Shown here in pieces: positions 8,603 through 17,623 of a DNA stretch of 64,000 nucleotides (positions within the stretch are counted from its first letter, which is position 1; the number at the start of each line of letters is the position of its first letter). A model generated the notes under the pieces. That model saw only the letters and a list, made by a program, of their open reading frames with translations, was not told the origin of the DNA and ran no database searches. This DNA comes from Planctomycetia bacterium (GTDB taxonomy: Bacteria > Planctomycetota > Planctomycetia > Pirellulales > JACPPG01), in NCBI GenBank assembly GCA_016191115.1, contig JACPPG010000017.1, forward strand, positions 31,548 to 95,547, in the 5' to 3' direction. A program made the translations under genes and the position numbers.

Positions 8603-11600
8603 CTACTTCGCCCGCGGCGTGAGCGTTTTCAAGTACGCCTGCAGGTCCACGAGCTCGCCGTCCGTGGCCGCGTTCAAGAGGCCGGTCGGCATCAGCGACT
8701 GTTGCGACGGTTGCGTGCCGGCCACCTCATCGCCGGTGACGCGGACCGTCGTGTCGGCGTCGGTCTGTAGCAAGAGGCCGTCGGTGGACTCGTACACCAC
8801 CAGGCCGTGATAGATGCGGCCGCCGCGGGTCGTGACCATCGTCGTGCGGTAAAGCGGCGAGACGTCGCGGCTGGGATCGATAATGGCCGCGAACAAATCC
8901 TCGCGCGAGAAACGGTCGGCGGCGCCGGCCAGGTCCGGCCCCAGCCGCCCCGCCGCGGCGTGGCAGCGGCTGCACGTGAATTTCTCGAACGCGCGGCGGC
9001 CGCGGGCCGCGTCCCCGGCGGCCCAATCGAGCTTTGCCAGCCGGTCGCGCCACGCCGCGCCGTCGCCGGCGGCAGCGCCAAAACCGCTCTGCCGCGCCGC
9101 CTCGGCCGGATACTGCTCGGCAAACCAATTGAACCATGGCCGATACGCCGCCGCGAGATCGGTGTCGCTGCCCTCCGCCACGTCGATCCGCCGGCCGCTC
9201 CAGTGCGTCAGAAGAGCCGCTAGCGCCGCGCGGACGTCCCGCTCCTTGGGCGCCGTGCAGTACCGCCGCAGCGCCGCCACCGCCGCCGCGACATCCGCCG
9301 GCGACGATTCCGAGGGCAGCTTCACGAGCGCCCCGGCCGCGTCGAGCACGGTCCGCGAGGCCGGCCAGGCAAGCGATTCGACGAACCGCCCGCGATCCAC
9401 GGCTTGCGACCGCCGCGCAAGGCGGGCCACGATCGCTTCGCGCAACGCATAGTCCTCCCACCGCTCGCGCAGCCGCGGCAGGATCTCATCATCCGGCAGC
9501 GCCGCCAGCACGCCCACCAGCTCGGCGGTCCACGCGGCGCCGCCGTCCGCATCGACAGCAGCGCTGGCGAGCAATTTTCTCGCGGCCTTCTCGCGCACCG
9601 CCTTCGGCATGGCCGCCGCAAATAGCGCATGAGCCGGCGTCCCGAACTTCGGATCATTCACAAGCGCCTCGGCCAGGCCTGGGTCGGCGGCGCAAAGCTG
9701 CTCGAAAAGCTCGCTGACGCGGAGCGGCCAGTTCCGGTCCGTCGTCACGTGTGCCGCCTCGAACCGGTCGTGCAGCCGCGCGAGCGTCCCGGCGACCTGC
9801 GTTGTCAACTCGGCACGGCGGGGCGCAGGCAGCCTGGAAAGGACGATCAAAAAATGCACGTCGTCGAAGGGCGACTGTGAGTCCGCCCGCCGCGCCGCGA
9901 TCGCCTCGACCGCCTCCGGCAGGTCCGTGCCGAGCATCGCCAAAAGCCGTGCCGCTTCGCGGGCAAGCTCGGGCTGGGCGGCCGGCAGTCGCGCGGTCAC
10001 CCGCTCGGCGATCACTCGCCGCAGGGCGGCATCGACCGCCTCGACGTTGTTGCCGGCGTAGCCGCTGTAAACTTCGGCCTGGCCAGGCTGGACGCGCAAG
10101 TCCCCCAGCGCGATCTGCAGCAGTCGGATCGCCTCGAGCCGAGCGCTCGCGTCGTCGTTACGGTCCAGCGCGTCGAGACAGGCGTGCACATGCCGACTCG
10201 TCGTTGTGGCGTCCGAGTCGCCGATCGGGCCATCGATCCACAGCCGCGCGAGCACGATGCGCGGCGAGGCAGCAACGTCGAGCGTGCCGATCGCGCCGAC
10301 GAAATCGTCATGGCCGGGCCCTCGCGCCGCGGCGATCGTGGCGGCACGAACCCGGCGGCAGTCGCTCGCCAGTGCCCGTGGCCAGTCCGGCCCGGCCGCC
10401 GCGTCAGCGAATTCCCACTTCGGTAGTGCGGCAAGCGCCTCCCATGCCGCGCGCTCGACCCGCGCGTCGCCGGCGCGGGTCAAGTCGGCCAAAATTTGCT
10501 GCCCCCGCGCTTGCGCCGGATGCCGTGAGATCGACCACGCGACGCGGGCCGAAAGCCGCGGCCGCCCGAGCGCGATCGCCCACTCGGCCACGTCCGGCGG
10601 CACGCCGTCGAATAGCTCGGTCAACACCTCGACCGCGCGGATTTGCCGCGCGCATGCCTGGCGTTCGTCGGTTGTCGCGGCGGCCAGCGCTTCGCGCCCC
10701 AGCCGGCGCGCAAGCGGCACCCACCGCGCCCGCGACCAGCTCGAAAGCGGCTGGTCGGCATCGAGCACGGCATCGATCGCGGCCGCCTGTTCGACTTTCG
10801 GTGCCGGCTTCTCGTACCGGATTCGGAATACGCTCCCCCGCGTGCCGCGCCCACCCACGGCCACGAACAAATCGCCTTCCGGTCCAACCGCCAGGTCGAC
10901 CGGGGCGAATCCGACGTCGCCGGTGGTTTGCAAGAAAGTCTCCACGCTGCCCGACAGAGTTGCCCCATCCTCAACGAGCGGCAGAAAGTACACGCGGCCG
11001 AACGTCCAGCACGCCGTGAACAATCCCTGGCGATAACGCGCGGGGAACTGGCGATGCCGATACACGATTCCACCGGTGGGCGAGCCGCGGCCGATCTCCA
11101 CGGCCCGCTCGACATTGTCGAAGAACGAGGCCGGCCGGTTCCAGCTTCGCTGCCACCCTTGCAGGAGCCAGCCGTGCTCCATGCCCGCCGCCACGTCGAA
11201 CAGCCGATTCGGCGCATACCACGGCAGCCCGTGGTCGCGCTCGCCATCGGCGTCGACCAGCAGCAAACGCCCGTCGGCGGTGAAATCGGCGTCGTACGGA
11301 TTGCGGAAGCCGTGGGCCAGCACGTCGGTCTCGCGCAGGTCGGGCGAGATCCGCACGACGGCGCCGCACCTTGGCTCCTTCACCGGCGAGCCGGGGCGGG
11401 CGGCGTGCGCCGCCGACACGCCGGCGTCGTTCCCGCAAATTACGTAGTACCAGCCGTCCGGCCCGCGCAGCACGCCGTTGGCGCCGTGCTCGGGATGCCG
11501 CAAATGGGCGATAATCTCGCCGGTGTCGTCGGCCACGTCGTCGCCGTCGGAATCCGACAGGCGGCGCACGGCGTCGTCGCCCGTGCAGATGAGGTTCGGG

Positions 11601-11938
11601 CCATCGAAATACATTCCGTGGGCGCCGCTTTTAGGCGTGGACGAAAAGAGCGTGGCCCGATCGGCACGTCCGTCCGAATCGTCGTCGTGCAGAATCTTGA
11701 CGTAGCCCGGCCCGGCCACGACGACGCGGCCGCGGGCATCGATCGTCATCGAGAAGATGTCGTGCGCCAGGTCATCGCCGGCAAAGAGCGAAACCGAAAA
11801 GCCGCCGGGCACGGAGAAGCCCAGCTCGGCCGCGGCGCGTTCCGAGGGCGCGGCCCAGGCAAACACGATCGCAAGAAGCGACGCAACTGCGCGTGCGACA
11901 GGACGGGCGGAGCTCGCGGTGAGAAGCGTCACGAGCAC
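8603..11938 (-). CDS. PVC-type membrane-bound dehydrogenase with haem-binding C terminus
   Basis: About 1111 residues. The N terminus is a signal segment (AVASLLAIVFAWAAPSERAAA). A sorbosone-dehydrogenase-like propeller follows (FSVSLFAGDDLAHD, DARGRVVVAGPGYVKIL, HGFRNPYDADF), then a long helical HEAT-like region. A haem motif, CSRCH, lies at about 989-993, followed by RLGPDLAGA and an SPLYRTTMVTTRGGRIYHGL segment, the signature of the Pirellula/Verrucomicrobium haem-binding domain. The start is uncertain: GTG at 11938 or 11932 places the signal peptide correctly, and neither has a strong ribosome binding site. Longer frames overlap the next gene and read as low-complexity Arg/Thr sequence. 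Confidence 0.85.
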   Translation of the reverse strand: MLVTLLTASSARPVARAVASLLAIVFAWAAPSERAAAELGFSVPGGFSVSLFAGDDLAHDIFSMTIDARGRVVVAGPGYVKILHDDDSDGRADRATLFSSTPKSGAHGMYFDGPNLICTGDDAVRRLSDSDGDDVADDTGEIIAHLRHPEHGANGVLRGPDGWYYVICGNDAGVSAAHAARPGSPVKEPRCGAVVRISPDLRETDVLAHGFRNPYDADFTADGRLLLVDADGERDHGLPWYAPNRLFDVAAGMEHGWLLQGWQRSWNRPASFFDNVERAVEIGRGSPTGGIVYRHRQFPARYRQGLFTACWTFGRVYFLPLVEDGATLSGSVETFLQTTGDVGFAPVDLAVGPEGDLFVAVGGRGTRGSVFRIRYEKPAPKVEQAAAIDAVLDADQPLSSWSRARWVPLARRLGREALAAATTDERQACARQIRAVEVLTELFDGVPPDVAEWAIALGRPRLSARVAWSISRHPAQARGQQILADLTRAGDARVERAAWEALAALPKWEFADAAAGPDWPRALASDCRRVRAATIAAARGPGHDDFVGAIGTLDVAASPRIVLARLWIDGPIGDSDATTTSRHVHACLDALDRNDDASARLEAIRLLQIALGDLRVQPGQAEVYSGYAGNNVEAVDAALRRVIAERVTARLPAAQPELAREAARLLAMLGTDLPEAVEAIAARRADSQSPFDDVHFLIVLSRLPAPRRAELTTQVAGTLARLHDRFEAAHVTTDRNWPLRVSELFEQLCAADPGLAEALVNDPKFGTPAHALFAAAMPKAVREKAARKLLASAAVDADGGAAWTAELVGVLAALPDDEILPRLRERWEDYALREAIVARLARRSQAVDRGRFVESLAWPASRTVLDAAGALVKLPSESSPADVAAAVAALRRYCTAPKERDVRAALAALLTHWSGRRIDVAEGSDTDLAAAYRPWFNWFAEQYPAEAARQSGFGAAAGDGAAWRDRLAKLDWAAGDAARGRRAFEKFTCSRCHAAAGRLGPDLAGAADRFSREDLFAAIIDPSRDVSPLYRTTMVTTRGGRIYHGLVVYESTDGLLLQTDADTTVRVTGDEVAGTQPSQQSLMPTGLLNAATDGELVDLQAYLKTLTPRAK

Positions 11939-12017
11939 AATCGTAGTTGCCGCCGGCGCGGGCGACAATCGGCCCGACGTACGACTGGCAATCGCGTGCG
12001 AGCGGCCCTGTGGCGGC

Positions 12018-12524
12018 TCACCAGAACGGCCCGCCGAACGAGACGCCCCAGCCGATGCGGTGGCGCGGGCGGTAGCCGCCGTGGCCGAACGAGAACGAGT
12101 AGTACGGTGGCGGCGGGCCCCAGTAAGGCGGCGGGTAGTAGTACGGGTAAGGATAAGCGTAAGGGTAAGGATACGGGTAAGGAGCCGCGACCGGCGGCGG
12201 GGCAGACACGACAGCGCCTGGAACAGCACCGGGCGGGCCGGCCACTGGCGGCGCCGCTTGCTGGGCGGCAATCTGCGCGCGGTTGCGAGCTTCGATATCG
12301 TCCAGGCCGCTCCCCACCGCGGCGCCCGTCAGGGTGCCCACGCCGGCGCCGATCAGTGCGCCAGCGCCAGTGCTTCCGAGGGCGTTCCCAACGATCGCGC
12401 CGGTGCCGGCGCCGGCTAGCCCGCCCACTAGCGCCCCTCTGTCGGTGTAATACGGAGACGCGCAGCCGACGATCGACAGACCGGCCAGCACCGTGGCGAG
12501 CGCGCAGCGGCAAGTGGGAGTCAT
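12018..12524 (-). CDS. glycine-zipper lipoprotein with Pro/Tyr-rich tail
   Basis: 168 residues. A lipobox (LAGLSIVGC, Cys about 20) is followed by a glycine-zipper segment (GALVGGLAGAGTGAIVGNAL and GAGALIGAGVGTLTGAAVG). The tail is made of repeats such as PYPYPYPYAYPYPYYYPP and ends FSFGHGGYRP with aromatic residues. The ATG at 12524 has GAGGAC upstream. The zipper resembles small outer-membrane lipoproteins of the SlyB/OmpA-zipper type. Probably a cell-envelope structural protein; partners unknown. Confidence 0.75.
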   Translation of the reverse strand: MTPTCRCALATVLAGLSIVGCASPYYTDRGALVGGLAGAGTGAIVGNALGSTGAGALIGAGVGTLTGAAVGSGLDDIEARNRAQIAAQQAAPPVAGPPGAVPGAVVSAPPPVAAPYPYPYPYAYPYPYYYPPPYWGPPPPYYSFSFGHGGYRPRHRIGWGVSFGGPFW

Positions 12525-12642
12525 ACGCGTGGGTCCTCTAGAAAGTGCCAAAAGTGGCTGAGCATGACCATCCTTGGTCGAGTGCGGGAGGCGGATTATC
12601 CGCACGAGCCGCCCACCGGGTCAAGACCGCACAAGGGGCGAT

Positions 12643-12783
12643 CAGGGCCATTCTGTTTTTCAAAATGGCGAGGCGGGAAAATGGGACTGGCTCCGAGCAT
12701 AAACAGCGCAAGTCCTTTCAGGCCAACGTTGCGTCTCGGTGCCTGTCCCACTTTCCCGCCGGTGCGCCGCCGGCAAGCTTGAA
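12643..12783 (+). mobile_element. family A MITE-like palindrome, copy A2 (right end lost)
   Basis: The left end CAGGGCC is intact. The match to the family continues to caagcttgaa, where the last 16 or so bases are missing and the cattcatcattccg spacer begins. No direct repeat can be tested because one end is gone. It lies 119 bases upstream of the lipoprotein start. Confidence 0.8.
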
Positions 12784-12787
12784 GGAT

Positions 12788-12816
12788 TTCCATTCATCAT
12801 TCCGCATTCATCATTG
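12788..12816. repeat. cattcatcattccg-type spacer repeat
   Basis: ccattcatcattccgcatt is the second copy of the spacer seen at 2415 and replaces the lost right end of element A2. Confidence 0.5.
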
Positions 12817-12821
12817 GCCCC

Positions 12822-14006
12822 TCAGCTCTTCTTCGCCGCCTGCCGCGTCCGCCATTGCTGCCATTTGGCCAAGGCCGCGTCGCGCTCGGCCGTGCTGGCG
12901 AATCCCAGCGTGGCCGTGTTGAACAAGATGGTGGCGTTGGGCTGCGCCCGTTTGAAGCCGAAGTCGGCCAGCTTCTGGCCCGACAGGTGGACCATCACGG
13001 CCAGGGCCACGTCGCGAACTTGCGTCTCGACGACCTGGTTTGCCGCCAGTTGCTGGTGACCGCAAACCGACTGATCGGACAACAAAGGCTCGAGCCGCGC
13101 CACGTCGTCCGCGCCGCCGAACTTTCCCACGACCAGCACCGCGTACTGCCGCATGTGCGGCGGGCTGCCCGGTTCCTTGAGCATCGCCAGCGCCGGCTCG
13201 ATCCCCTCGCGCAGATTGAACTGCAGCGCCAGCATCATCGTCTGCTGCATGCTCGACGGGTCGTTGGTGAAGCTCCGCCGCACCCACGCGCCGAGCAGCT
13301 TTTTCAGGATCGGATTCTTGTCGCCTCCGGCGATCGCCTGCCGGAAGGGCTGCTGGTAGCAAAAGTTAGTCACGGCCATCGCCGACTGCGGCGAGATCGG
13401 AACGTCGCTGTCGCCACCGACGAACAGCAGCGCCGCCACCGTTCCCAGTTGCACGGCTCGCTCGGTGGTGCGTCCCGGCACGCGCATCGACTCCTGAATC
13501 TGCTGACAGCGGCCGTCGAACGCCGCCGCCAACCGCTCCGGACCGAGTTCCGAAGCCTCGAGCAAGCCCGGCTCGTTGCGCTGCATGTCGGCGAAAAGTC
13601 GGCGGGCGGACACATTTTCGCCCATCATCTTTCGATACCGCTGCCAGCCCGGCAGATCGTGCTGCTTCTGCCCTTGGGTGTCGTCGACAAAGGCTTCGAG
13701 GCGGCGGCGCCAATCGAGTTCGAGGACTTCCGACAGCACCATCCGCGCCCTGTAGCGCACTTCGGCATCGGGGTCGGCGAGCGCCTTGACGAGCGCAGCC
13801 TTGGCAGGGACGCCAATCCGCGCAAGCTCGCGCGTAGCGCGCTCCCGCACGGCATACGACACGTCCCCCATTTGGCGGACCAGTTGCGCGATGTGCCGCT
13901 GGTCGACAGGCGGTTGCGCATCGTTCGACGGCCTGGCGGCCAGCGCCGTCGCGGCAAGAGAGAGAACGACGCCCAGGAGAAGAATCGATGCCCGTCGCTC
14001 GACCAC
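12822..14006 (-). CDS. exported HEAT-like repeat protein
   Basis: 394 residues. The start was set at the GTG at 14006, with GAGG 6 bases upstream and a signal peptide (ILLLGVVLSLAATALAA) directly after it. The N-terminal 100 residues contain HEAT-like units (LVRQMGDVSYAVRERATREL, LVKALADPDAEVRYRARMVL). Later repeats are more diverged (LAMLKEPGSPPHMRQYAVLV). Frames extended upstream run through element A3 and are not real. Role unknown; a periplasmic scaffold is likely. A second HEAT-like exported protein lies at 56676. Confidence 0.8.
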   Translation of the reverse strand: MVERRASILLLGVVLSLAATALAARPSNDAQPPVDQRHIAQLVRQMGDVSYAVRERATRELARIGVPAKAALVKALADPDAEVRYRARMVLSEVLELDWRRRLEAFVDDTQGQKQHDLPGWQRYRKMMGENVSARRLFADMQRNEPGLLEASELGPERLAAAFDGRCQQIQESMRVPGRTTERAVQLGTVAALLFVGGDSDVPISPQSAMAVTNFCYQQPFRQAIAGGDKNPILKKLLGAWVRRSFTNDPSSMQQTMMLALQFNLREGIEPALAMLKEPGSPPHMRQYAVLVVGKFGGADDVARLEPLLSDQSVCGHQQLAANQVVETQVRDVALAVMVHLSGQKLADFGFKRAQPNATILFNTATLGFASTAERDAALAKWQQWRTRQAAKKS

Positions 14007-14097
14007 GCAAACCTCGCTTCGGAGGGCCTTGGAGTAGCCTCCTATTCTAACAAGACGCCGGCTAAAACGCGCCTGCCGGGACCCGAAAGGCACGGCG

Positions 14098-14238
14098 TTC
14101 TGTTTTTCAAAATGGCGAGGCGGGAAAATGGGACTGGCTCCGAGCATAAACAGCGCAAGTCCTTTCAGACCAACGTTGCGTCTCGGTGCCTGTCCCACTT
14201 TCCCGCCGGTGCGCCGCCATCCAGCTCGAATCTGTGAA
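14098..14238 (+). mobile_element. family A MITE-like palindrome, copy A3 (both ends damaged)
   Basis: The match runs from ttctgtttttcaaaatggcg to aatctgtgaa. The outer CAGGGCC and GGCCCTG are gone and gccggcaagc is altered to ccatccagct. It lies in the divergent intergenic region between the HEAT-like protein and the PLP enzyme. Decay suggests an older insertion. Confidence 0.75.
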
Positions 14239-14326
14239 TTTGCGGCCGCTTGCAGCCAGTAACTGCTAAAGTGCCATCGCCGAAGAACGTTTGAGAAGCG
14301 CCTGAGGCGATACAGCTTGATCAGTG

Positions 14327-14369
14327 AAAGCCGCGACCGCCCGACATGGGCGGGGACCGCGGCTTTTTT
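14327..14369 (+). terminator. intrinsic terminator-like hairpin in the leader of the PLP enzyme gene
   Basis: AAAGCCGCG (14327-14335) pairs with CGCGGCTTT (14358-14366). An inner stem CCGCCC pairs with GGGCGG around the loop gacat, and the stem is followed by six T residues. It points at the downstream gene, whose ATG is 72 bases further on, and no complete gene ends upstream on this strand. It may be a leader attenuator, or the promoter may lie downstream of it. No known riboswitch consensus was recognised. Confidence 0.55.
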
Positions 14370-14441
14370 CTTGGTCGAGAGAATCCCACGGTTAGGGCGC
14401 CCGCGCGCCCGCTTGGACACGTCTACGGTGGGAGATCTTGT

Positions 14442-15650
14442 ATGGCCGAGAAACCATCCGCTGCCCCCCCTGCTGCGCGACCCGGGCTTTCGACAATTGC
14501 CGTTCACGCCGGCGAGGATCGCCAGAAGCTCGGCGATGCGATGACCGACCCGATCTTCTGTACGTCCACGTACACGTTCGCCGATACGCGGGCGGCAATC
14601 GACTTCATCGAACAAAAGCAGCCCCGCGAGGAGTACGGCCGCTACGGCAACCCTAGCGAAAAGGTCGTCGAGCGGAAGCTGGCCGCGCTCGACGGCGGAG
14701 AGGCCGCGCTACTGTTCGCCACCGGGATGTCGGCCTTCGTCGGCCTCTTGATGGCCCGCCTGAGTGCCGGCGACGAAGTCGTTTTCTTCGACGAGTGCTA
14801 CCATCGCAGCCGCGAGTTCTGCACGAAGCACTTGTCGCGGTTCGGCGTCCGCACGCGACAGGTGCCAGCGTGCGACTATGACGCGATGGAAGCCGCGATC
14901 ACGCCTTCGACGAAGCTCTTGATCAGCGAGTCCCCGACCAACCCCCACCTGAGCGTCGTCGACCTGGAGCGGTTCGTGGCGATCGGCCGCCGGCACAAGA
15001 TCGAGACGCTGATCGACGCCACGCTGGGGACGCCGTACAACGTCCGCCCGCTGGAGGCCGGCGTCGACTACGTGCTTCATTCCGCGACAAAGTATTTGGG
15101 CGGGCATAATGATCTCTTGGCCGGCGCGATTATCGCGACGACCGAGAAGCTGGAGCCGATCCGCAAGCTCCGCGGCATCATGGGCGCGATCAGCTCGCCC
15201 CACAATATTTACTTGCTCGAGCGCGGACTAAAAACGTTTCCGTTGCGGATGGAGCAGCACAATCGAAACGGGCAGGCCGTGGCTGAGTTCCTGGCCAGTC
15301 ACCCCAGGATCGAGCGAGTGTACTACCCCGGCCTGGCCGACCACCCGTACCACCAAATCGCCCGCGCGCAGATGCGGGGCTTTGGCGGCCTGGTGACTTT
15401 CGCGGTGAAGGGCGCAGACTGGCGGGCGACGGCGCGGGTGGTCGATGCGGTGCGTCTGCCGCGGATCGGGCCGAGCCTGGGGGGCGTCGAATCGCTGATC
15501 GAGCAGCCGCTGGTGATGAGCTACTACGAGTGCACGCCCGAGGAGCGCCGGCGCTTCGGCATCGCGGACAATATGATCCGCCTATCGTGCGGCGTGGAGA
15601 ACACTGAGGACTTGATCGCCGACTTGGCGCAGGCGCTCGACGCCGTGTAA
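14442..15650 (+). CDS. Cys/Met metabolism PLP-dependent enzyme (cystathionine gamma-synthase/lyase family)
   Basis: 402 residues, typical length for the family. Motifs: EYGRYGNPSEKVVERKLAAL, the substrate/PLP loop ALLFATGMSAF, and the Schiff-base lysine in HSATKYLGGHNDLL. It is likely to act in trans-sulfuration or homoserine-ester sulfhydrylation; the exact reaction cannot be fixed from sequence alone. The ATG at 14442 follows GGGAG by 8 bases. The final codons and stop are part of a 165-bp tandem duplication. Confidence 0.88.
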   Translation: MAEKPSAAPPAARPGLSTIAVHAGEDRQKLGDAMTDPIFCTSTYTFADTRAAIDFIEQKQPREEYGRYGNPSEKVVERKLAALDGGEAALLFATGMSAFVGLLMARLSAGDEVVFFDECYHRSREFCTKHLSRFGVRTRQVPACDYDAMEAAITPSTKLLISESPTNPHLSVVDLERFVAIGRRHKIETLIDATLGTPYNVRPLEAGVDYVLHSATKYLGGHNDLLAGAIIATTEKLEPIRKLRGIMGAISSPHNIYLLERGLKTFPLRMEQHNRNGQAVAEFLASHPRIERVYYPGLADHPYHQIARAQMRGFGGLVTFAVKGADWRATARVVDAVRLPRIGPSLGGVESLIEQPLVMSYYECTPEERRRFGIADNMIRLSCGVENTEDLIADLAQALDAV

Positions 15651-15963
15651 CGAAATAGCGGCCGAATGACCGGCAACACACCTGTGTGCCACGGCTTGAC
15701 CGACCAGGGCAAGCCGTGCTGCGCCGGCACAACGCTCGCCATTGCGATCCACGTCGGTCACCGCTTCGCGCTGCTTCTGCGAAGCAGTGGCACCCGCGCG
15801 CTCGACGCCGTGTAACGAAATAGCGGCCGAATGACCGGCAACACACCTGTGTGCCACGGCTTGACCGACCAGGGCAAGCCGTGCTGCGCCGGCACAACGC
15901 TCGCCATTGCGATCCACGGTCACCGCTTCGCACTGTTTCTCTCGAAGCAGTGGCACCCGCGCG
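15633..15963. repeat. 165-bp tandem duplication overlapping a gene's stop codon
   Basis: Unit 1 starts at 15633 and unit 2 at 15798, beginning with the same gcgctcgacgccgtgtaa that ends the PLP enzyme gene. The units are nearly identical, with small changes near their 3' ends (cacgtcggtcacc against cacggtcacc). Each unit contains a perfect 9-bp hairpin, CACGGCTTG/CAAGCCGTG, and gtgccac/gtggcac words. The second copy of the gene's tail is non-functional. Confidence 0.9.
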
Positions 15964-15989
15964 AAGCTTTGGGCGGCATCCTGCGCGGC

Positions 15990-17312
15990 CTACCGCAAGA
16001 CGGCGTGGCTGGTCGGTTCCTGTAGCCGGCTGAGCTGCGCCACCAGCGGATGCGCGGCGAGCCAGGCTCGGGCGGCGACCCTCGCTTGCTGCCATTGGGC
16101 CAAGGTCGGGACCGGATCGGCGTCCAGCAGCCGCTGGTCGAGGATGGCCGACAGCCGTACCACGGCCAGATCGCCATAGCGAACCGGCAATTCCCCGCTG
16201 TCCGGCACGAGGCGCTCGTCGTCCAACAGGGCCACCAGGAACGCAATGCGGTTGCCGGTGTAGCGGTTGGCGATGCCAGCCGCCATGGCGCGATAACGCG
16301 GCGTGACGTCAGGCTGCGCTGTTTCGGTATGGAGCAGCTCGATCAACCGCCGCTGCTGTTCGGGCGTGCCAAAGTCGGCCACAAGCGCGGCCGCTGAAAG
16401 TCGATCCGCGAAGCGGGCCTCGGTTCGCTCAAGGCAAGCGGCTGCCGCATCGGCGGCGTCCGTGCAGGCGGGGTCATCCGGTCCATCGATCAACCGCGCG
16501 GCCAACGGCAGCGCGAACACAGCTTCCGCGCGCAACTGCTCGCCCAGCTTTTGGCGAACACCTTCCCGGTCGGGGCTCGCGCGCAGATGCCGCACCAGCA
16601 CGGCATAGTCCGGCGGCGGGCCGTCCTGGCAAAGCGGTGCCCAGGCCGCGCGAAGCTGCCGCCACTCGCCCTCCGACGGCAGCGGCCTTGGCACGTACGT
16701 CCGCAGGTTCATCTCCTGGAGCGGCACGGCCGGACCGAAATCGAACGAGTACATCTCCGCCAGCACGCGCTCGATGGGCCAACGGTCGTACTCCAGGCGG
16801 AACAAGGCGGAAATCGTGCCCGTGCGATGTCGGCCGCTCACGCAATGCACGGCAACGGGGTAGTTCGCCGGCTCGTCGAACAATCGATAGAACTCTTCAA
16901 ACTGCCACGGCGACACCCACGGCCAGCAGGCCTCGTGCCCCATCGCCCATTGCACGTGCTGGATGCCCAGCTCCTCCACGAACTCCGACTCGACCGGCCC
17001 GCGCGGCCTCCCGAGCGCCAGCACGCCCCGGCGGAGCTGATCGTCCTCCATCCGCAAATTGAGAACGGTCTTCACGCCGTGATGCGCGACCAGGTAGCGG
17101 ATGCCCAGCTCGCTGGGCTGCGCCACGCGATAGAGTACGCCAGGCCGCACGACAGCGAAGCGTTTGACGTGCTGCCGCCACAGCAGGTGATAAGCGGGCC
17201 AGACGGCGGCCAGAAGCGCCACGGCACCCACAACGCGCGCCACGCGGCGAGCCGTGTTGGCGCGCGGCGCGGCGGGAATGTAGTCGCCCGAGCGATCGAT
17301 TCGGTCGCGCAT
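15990..17312 (-). CDS. membrane-anchored dual-specificity/tyrosine phosphatase-like protein
   Basis: 440 residues. One N-terminal span (VARVVGAVALLAAVWPAYHL) is followed by FAVVRPGVLYRVAQPSELGI, typical of the Siw14/DSP group. The catalytic P-loop is VHCVSGRHRTG (CX5R). The C-terminal 220 residues are helical without recognised motifs. The ATG at 17312 has AGGGGA 8 bases upstream. It is divergent from a histidine kinase gene. The substrate is unknown; phosphoinositide or protein phosphotyrosine are both possible. Confidence 0.8.
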   Translation of the reverse strand: MRDRIDRSGDYIPAAPRANTARRVARVVGAVALLAAVWPAYHLLWRQHVKRFAVVRPGVLYRVAQPSELGIRYLVAHHGVKTVLNLRMEDDQLRRGVLALGRPRGPVESEFVEELGIQHVQWAMGHEACWPWVSPWQFEEFYRLFDEPANYPVAVHCVSGRHRTGTISALFRLEYDRWPIERVLAEMYSFDFGPAVPLQEMNLRTYVPRPLPSEGEWRQLRAAWAPLCQDGPPPDYAVLVRHLRASPDREGVRQKLGEQLRAEAVFALPLAARLIDGPDDPACTDAADAAAACLERTEARFADRLSAAALVADFGTPEQQRRLIELLHTETAQPDVTPRYRAMAAGIANRYTGNRIAFLVALLDDERLVPDSGELPVRYGDLAVVRLSAILDQRLLDADPVPTLAQWQQARVAARAWLAAHPLVAQLSRLQEPTSHAVLR

Positions 17313-17623
17313 CAACGATCCCCTGGCGTTGCGCCCGTGGCCCCTGCCGGCGAATCGGGCGGACCCTATCAAAGGGGCCTGCGAGCGTCAACGCCGCCAG
17401 GCAGGCGCAAACGACTTTGCCCGAGGCTTTGGAGTCCGGAGCGATTGCGGCGCGCCGCGGCAGCTAGCGGTCCGGCGGCGGCCATTCTCCTGTCTTGCTT
17501 CGTGCTCGCGGGCGCTGGTACACTCCGCGACCCCTTGGTCTTGGCTACGCTTTTCGGGCACCGGGCGCCACTTCTTGCCGCTCGGGCGGGACATGCGGTC
17601 TGTCGCGACACGGAGGTCGCATT

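Noticed and set aside
10643..12541. Open frame of about 630 codons on the plus strand across the large dehydrogenase and lipoprotein genes
   Set aside because: It spans two real genes in antisense and is Arg-rich without recognisable domains.
14280..14330. SAM or SAH riboswitch upstream of the PLP enzyme gene
   Set aside because: The conserved core sequences of the known classes were not found; only the terminator-like hairpin is supported.
15660..15700. Sigma-54 promoter in the tandem repeat (tggcac and ttgc on the minus strand)
   Set aside because: The spacing between the two boxes is 8 bases, not 5.
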